From Pleurostoma richardsiae (taxonomy: Eukaryota; Ascomycota; Sordariomycetes; Calosphaeriales; Pleurostomataceae), in the NCBI GenBank assembly GCA_030052745.1, contig JANBVO010000003.1:1178001-1242000 (forward strand): a stretch of DNA of 64,000 bases. The letters run 5' to 3'. Positions 59,461-64,000 of this stretch are shown here, piece after piece. Numbering within the stretch: the first letter of the stretch is position 1; every line of letters starts with the position of its first letter. Position numbers and translations under genes: made by a program. The notes beneath the pieces were generated by a model that had not been told where the DNA came from, searched no databases, and saw nothing but the letters and a program-made list of their open reading frames with translations.

Positions 59461-60341
59461 ATGTCTGCAGGTGAAGCCGGCAAGTCCAAGCTGCTCTCCG
59501 TCGAGCCACTCGTAAGTAGCAGTTACCGTTCCATTATGCACCCAAGTCGTCCTAGAACAGTCACTCACCGTCCAAATCTAGGCGCACGATGAGGCGGTGT
59601 GGACCAAGCTGGTCAAGTTCGTTGTACCCTTGCTCCCACAGCAGGACTTCCCCCATGCTGATGATATATTCCCACCCCAAGGATCAACTACTTAGACCCT
59701 AATGGCACCCAGCGCGACTGGGAGTCCGCCGAGCGGACCACGCGCCCCGAGGGCAGCGACATCGACGGCGTCGGCATCGTCGCCATCCTGCAGAAGCCGA
59801 CCGGCCCCGAGCTCATCCTGCAGAAGCAGTACCGCCCCTCCGTCGGCAAGGTCTGCATCGAGGTGCCCGCCGGCCTGATCGATGCCGGCGAGACCGCCGA
59901 GCAGTGCGCCGTCCGCGAGATGAAGGAGGAGACCGGCTACGTCGCCGAGGCGTCCGCCGTCACGCCCATCATGTTCAACGGTCAGCTCTTTCCCTCTCCT
60001 TTCTCTCTCTCTGCCTCCAATCCCAGATTTTGAAGTGAGAGAAAATATGTTGAGGCCAGATATAGCTAACAGTCACTCCTGTCATTTGGTGCCCCGCAGA
60101 CCCAGGCTTCTGCAACACCAACCTGCGCATGGTCCACGTCACCATCGACATCAGCCTGCCCGAGAACCAGGACCTGAAGCCCGAGCTGGAGGAGAACGAG
60201 TTCATCGAGGTCTTCTACGCGCCGCTCGCCAGCCTCTGGGAGGAGTGCAAGAAGCTCGAGGCCGAGGGCTACGCCATCGACGCCCGGGTCGGCACCCTCG
60301 CCGAAGGCATCGAGCTGGCGAAGCAGTTCAAGCTGTCGTAG
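59461..60341 (+). CDS. ADP-ribose pyrophosphatase-type Nudix hydrolase
   Basis: Hydrolyses ADP-ribose to AMP and ribose 5-phosphate (YSA1/NUDT5 group). Exons 59461-59511, 59582-59616, 59682-59980 and 60100-60341 give 208 aa. Exon 2 is only 35 bp; its donor is the non-standard-looking GTTCGT, chosen because the junction gives WTKLVK|INYLDPNG, matching the family. The Nudix box G93-Y115 fits the G-x5-E-x7-REUxEExGU consensus exactly (GLIDAGETAEQCA then VREMKEETGY). Upstream, ILQKQYRPSVGKVCIEVPAG is the typical substrate-side strand, and downstream DPGFCNTN plus a Glu-rich ENEFIEV match NUDT5-type enzymes. The predicted protein is cytosolic. It lies tail to tail with a second Nudix gene 82 bp away. 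Confidence 0.93.
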
Positions 60342-60423
60342 ATAGACCTGAGTTCACAAAGAGCACCCGAGTTGCGACGACCCCGCCACTTCTGTATGTC
60401 GTGATGAAGATAGCGTAATAGGC

Positions 60424-61502
60424 TCACAACTTGCCCTCCCGCCGTAGTCCCTCCCACAGCGCCAGCGCAGCCAAGGTCTTCCCATCGCGCGCCCCCTCGC
60501 GCCACAGATCCCGCATGCGCACCAGCTTGAGTGTGATCTTCTCCCCTTCGTCCCGCAAGCCCGTCAGCTTGCCCGTCCACTCGGCCAGCTGCTCCCGCGG
60601 CACCCGCCTCTCGTGCACGTAGATGGGTATGTACTCGTCGCACCCGCCCGGCGACGGGTACACCCCGCGCGGCAGCCTCTCCCTCTCGGCCCCGCCGCCC
60701 TCCTCCGGCCCCGGCAGCGCCATCTCGCTCAGGCACCGCAGCTCCGACGCCGGGATGTCCAGCCCAAGCTCCTCCCTGATCTCGTTGGCCGCCGTGCCCG
60801 CGAACTGGCCCTCCTCGTCCACCATGCCCGCCGGTATCTCCGCGAACGCCAGGCTGCCCGCCGCCACGCGCGGCTGCACCGTCAGCAGGACGTGCCGCTC
60901 GTGGTCGGTCGCGGCCCCGTCGGACCCCACGTCGTCAGGGACCAGGATGACGAGCATGGCGACGGCGGGTCCCCGCAGGAACACGCTGCCGGGGAGATGC
61001 TCGCCGGCGGCGTTGGACACGTCGGAGTTGAGCTTCAGGAAGCCGAGGCGCTTGCTGTCGCCGCTGCCGAAGAGGTCGAAGGACTGGATGGACACGGAGC
61101 GCAGGCGGTAGGGGTCGGCGTGGAAGGGGTGGGAGGGGTCGCGGGCCTGGAGGGAGAGGGAGCTGGTGAGGGTCTTGATCCAAGTCTGGTGGGGTTGCTG
61201 GTATCAGCGCATGTCGATACAGGGGAGCGCGGCGATCATCACGAGATGGGGACAAGACTCACCTTGAAGGGGTGGAACGACAGCAGTTGAGACTCGGTCA
61301 AGCCCTCGGGGAGGGTGACGGGGATGTCGTGCTCCTGGAGGGTGAAGGTCGACGCCATCCTGAGATGCGAAGGCGAAGGGAGCGGGGAGGTCCGACGCGG
61401 GGAGATGCGGTTACGATTGCCGTGGTTGAATTTGGGGTGGAGGGAGAAGAGTTGGGTCAGACCGGGAGCTCTAGAACGGAATAGAGGAGTTATGAAGGTC
61501 AT
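60424..61502 (-). CDS. ADP-sugar diphosphatase-like Nudix hydrolase (NUDX14 type)
   Basis: Minus-strand exons 61502-61263 and 61185-60424, 77-bp intron (GTGAGT, CACCAG), phase 0; 333 aa from the first ATG. The Nudix region, IPAGMVDEEGQFAGTAA then NEIREELGL, keeps the metal-binding EE pair but has Gly and Asn at two usually Glu/Arg positions; plant NUDX14, an ADP-sugar diphosphatase, has a similar one-residue-shifted box. The C-terminal part, CDEYIPIYVHERRV, GKLTGLRDEGEKITLKLV and LWREGARDGKTL, also follows NUDX14. Two in-frame ATGs exist: Met1 (61502) gives a 48-residue Arg/Ser/Pro-rich, acid-free leader that looks like a mitochondrial presequence; Met49 (61358) starts the conserved part (MASTFTLQEHDIPVTLP) and gives 285 aa. 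Both could be used. Confidence 0.88.
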
Positions 61503-62020
61503 GTCCTGGTCGAGCTGAGAAGTTGAAGATGGAGTTCAGAGAGACAGATGTGCGATAGAGTGTGGGAGAAAGCTCCAGAGCTGTCTCGACCTGCTGTACT
61601 CTGCAGTACTGGCGCCTTGATTGGGGTACCCTGGCATGTCCCAGGCGTGCATGACGGGATCTGGTGGGGTTCTGTCTCGCTGCAGGGGACTCTCTGCTGC
61701 CAGTTGGAGTGGGCCAGAAGCCCCTTAGCCCCCGTAGCAAAACCTCCGAAACTTTGACAAAGCAACCCCACAGTCTCCCGAACGTTGACATCCATGACGT
61801 TGTGTTTCCACTGCGGCTTCAGGAACAAGACGAACATGACGTACTCTAGAGAGCAGATGTCAGATGATGGTTCGAGAGGGAGCTTCAAAAAGGCTCGTCC
61901 TACCCTCTTCGGCATCACCTCCTGAACTTCACCAAACATCCAGGGTACAATACAGCCGCCTCCACACCAAGCGATACTCCTTCATACAGACATCTCTACA
62001 TTACATCCACTCAAGACAAT
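61503..62020. other. divergent promoter region
   Basis: Shared upstream region of the second Nudix gene (minus) and the 77-aa protein gene (plus). No other feature recognised. Confidence 0.5.
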
Positions 62021-62317
62021 ATGCCTCGCCAGGGAGAAGGTCACATCGCCCACAACGCCGTCGAGGCCGGCCACGACATCGTCCACGGTGCCGGAGACGA
62101 GAAGGTATGTGGCAAATCCCCAATCCCCCTTCATTCTACATGAGCAGCTTGCTGACCCAAAGATCAGACACCACACGTCGCCCGTGCTGACAAGACGGCC
62201 CCCTTGCCTGAGAAGGACGACAAGGGCCTGGGCCTGAAGGACGCGAGCGCCAGCGGCGGTCAGAGCCAGGGGCTGGCCCAGGGGCCTGATGTCGGGCAGG
62301 GCAAGAACAATAACTAG
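62021..62317 (+). CDS. small hydrophilic protein, two exons
   Basis: Exons 62021-62104 and 62168-62317, 63-bp intron (GTATGT donor, GATCAG acceptor), phase 0; 77 aa. The peptide begins MPRQGEGHIAHNAVEAGHDI, continues HGAGDEK, and the second exon is Lys/Asp/Gly/Gln-rich (KDDKGLGLKD, GQSQGLAQGPDVGQ). It has no hydrophobic core, no Cys, Trp, Tyr or Phe, and many His and Gly, so it should be disordered, in the manner of small stress-induced hydrophilic proteins. The ATG has a good context (ACAATATGCC). Too short for a standard gene caller, but both exons share the same composition and the splice is clean. Function unknown. Confidence 0.72.
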
Positions 62318-64000
62318 ATGCTAAAAAGAAAATATACCCTTCGATTTACACGTCACTGAATCAAGCGTTTGCTCCCTCGAGTTACTGCTTTGTACGCCCG
62401 GTCACTTCGTGCTAATGTGTGCTATCTTGGAGACCTGTCACTTGATGAGATGAGACTCAGACAACTTGACGAAATTCCCGGCCCTCGTGGTTGTGGGAAA
62501 CCCTTGGTCAGAAAGGTTCTACTCTTGCTTCCATATCTCAAGTTGCAAAATGGAAGAGACAGCGTCCTGAGAAGGATGAATGGAAAGGACGCAAGTGATG
62601 TCCACATCCCACGGGACTGGACTTTGGGCTTCAGCGAGATCTGATGGAACATACACACTACAAGAACACAGTGCCACACACTTTTGACTCTGTCTACTAT
62701 ATCGGGCGTCTAGGGGTCAATATACCCCTAATCGTACTTCCAGCTTGCTTCTTTAGTCTGCAAGTCCAGCAGAGAGACCTCATCCGTCTTCTGGAGCGGG
62801 CTCCCTCCCTATTAACATGCCCAGCCACCCAGTCGAGGGACAGTAAATTGCAAGCAGGCAGAATCTCTTAAGGCCGGGTCATAATCGACAGTCCAAATAG
62901 CATCGTAAATTCATTCCAGATCCGGTAAGGAACACCTCCAAAGCACGCACCAAATTCTCCAGCTTGATTGGGTCGCCCCTCCAGCCTCATTTCCCACGCC
63001 ACGGCTCGCGATCGGCATCACCAACACCTCCTTCGAGAAATCATCGCCGGCAGCCCCCCTAATGCATGTCTCTCTGGGCGGCGCCCGGCGAGGCGCACGA
63101 CCACCACTCACATCTACGCAGGACCTTCCCAGCCTCGTTTCTTTTTCTGGCTCTAGAAGACGAATGAACAAAAGGAAAGAGGCTACCAGGGGGACTCTGT
63201 TGCCCAACTTCCTGCGCGTGGGGGTGGATGAACAGAGGCTTGCTTGGATGAGAGCATCCTTGACAATGGCAAGGCAAAGCGTGGGGACCGGATCTCCAGC
63301 ATCGCCTTTCGCCTCGCGCTCGAGCTCGTATGCTATCGCCGTGCAAAATCCCACTTGTGTCATGAACGAGATCGCCCCTGCCCATTCATTCACAGGGCTG
63401 CCCGCCACATATCCTCACGAGATGCCCTCACTATCAGCACGCCCCGGCGATGGACGGAGTAGTATCACATACACACAGAGTGGTGAGTTCAGACGGGGTG
63501 GTGAGTACATCACCCCTAGACTATGTACGAGGATCACTCAGACAGGCGAAAGGCAAGGGAGCATCGTTCTCTAGAGAACGGCAGCTGCAGCGAGCATCGG
63601 GGGAGCCGAGGCGCACCGTAAGAGAAGCGAGACCTATCTGCACTGGAGTGCGTTCGTCTCTTACATCACACACGTTGTTGCAATGCGGAGCAAGGGGAAG
63701 CGCAGGATAACCATCCGAATCCCTTCCTATTTTCTCTACATGTCTTTTCTCTCTCCTTTTCGGGGGTAGGGCGCTTCCTCTCCTGACCGAGTCCTAGCGA
63801 GAGAGCTATATTATAAATACACGAACGGAAATCCCAGTGGCTAACCTGGCAAGCGGTTCGGTTCCGATAGAGTGACGAGAAGAAAGTACCAGTAGCCTGG
63901 TGGGAATATGTATAATCATGACAAGAAACGGAAGAGATAGCCACAAAGCAGGCCTCTCAGCCTTGAATCAGAAGTCCGGATATCCAAGAAGAGTGTTTGC
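62318..64000. other. right-edge non-coding region
   Basis: No gene supported. A 151-codon minus frame from the ATG at 63363 to 62911 and an overlapping plus frame have no recognisable domain. A short palindrome, TTCTCTAGAGAA, lies at 63568-63579. Confidence 0.4.

Noticed and set aside
62911-63408. 165-codon open frame on the minus strand
   Set aside because: Begins at a non-ATG codon; the first ATG gives 151 codons with no recognisable content, and an overlapping plus frame is equally long.

Overview
The window is nuclear DNA from a filamentous ascomycete (Pezizomycotina, most likely a Sordariomycete; species not identifiable by eye). The evidence is a hex1 gene for the Woronin-body core protein, which is confined to Pezizomycotina, a HET-domain gene, and many short introns (about 53-260 bp) with GT(A/G)NGT donors, CTNAC-type branch points and YAG acceptors. 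Other signs are GC-rich third codon positions in most genes, an intron-bearing tRNA-Ile gene, and monocistronic genes on both strands separated by 0.1-7 kb of non-coding DNA.

Left third (1-23 kb): hex1 (+), bleomycin-hydrolase-type cysteine peptidase (+), a 966-aa charged DUF8035-type protein (+), a conserved 432-aa protein with an N-terminal membrane anchor (-), a CysA/homoserine O-acetyltransferase-type mitochondrial enzyme (+), an unusual short-chain dehydrogenase (+), tRNA-Ile(AAU) (+) and a BTB/F-box-like protein (-).

Middle (23-48 kb): a Cid1/CutA-type nucleotidyltransferase with a very long low-complexity tail (-), a peroxiredoxin-like-2 protein (+), a HET-domain gene interrupted by one in-frame TGA (-), a conserved 400-aa five-exon protein (-), then a 6.8-kb stretch with no supportable gene, and an SLC35F-type transporter (-).

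Right third (48-64 kb): a 962-aa low-complexity protein with an SPxG repeat array (-), an MFS transporter (-), two Nudix hydrolases placed tail to tail (ADP-ribose pyrophosphatase type, +; ADP-sugar diphosphatase/NUDX14 type, -), and a 77-aa two-exon protein (+) divergent from the second Nudix gene.

I see no biosynthetic cluster, CRISPR array, operon or intact mobile element. The genes look like ordinary dispersed housekeeping and accessory genes. The points most worth a second look are the interrupted HET gene, the competing acceptors in the DUF8035 gene, the long N-terminal form of hex1, the SDR without the usual catalytic lysine, the Nudix pair, and the recurrent GGTACCT/TACCTACC motif in intergenic DNA. 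Exon boundaries were worked out by hand from frame continuity, splice consensus and remembered family sequence; no alignment or RNA evidence was available.
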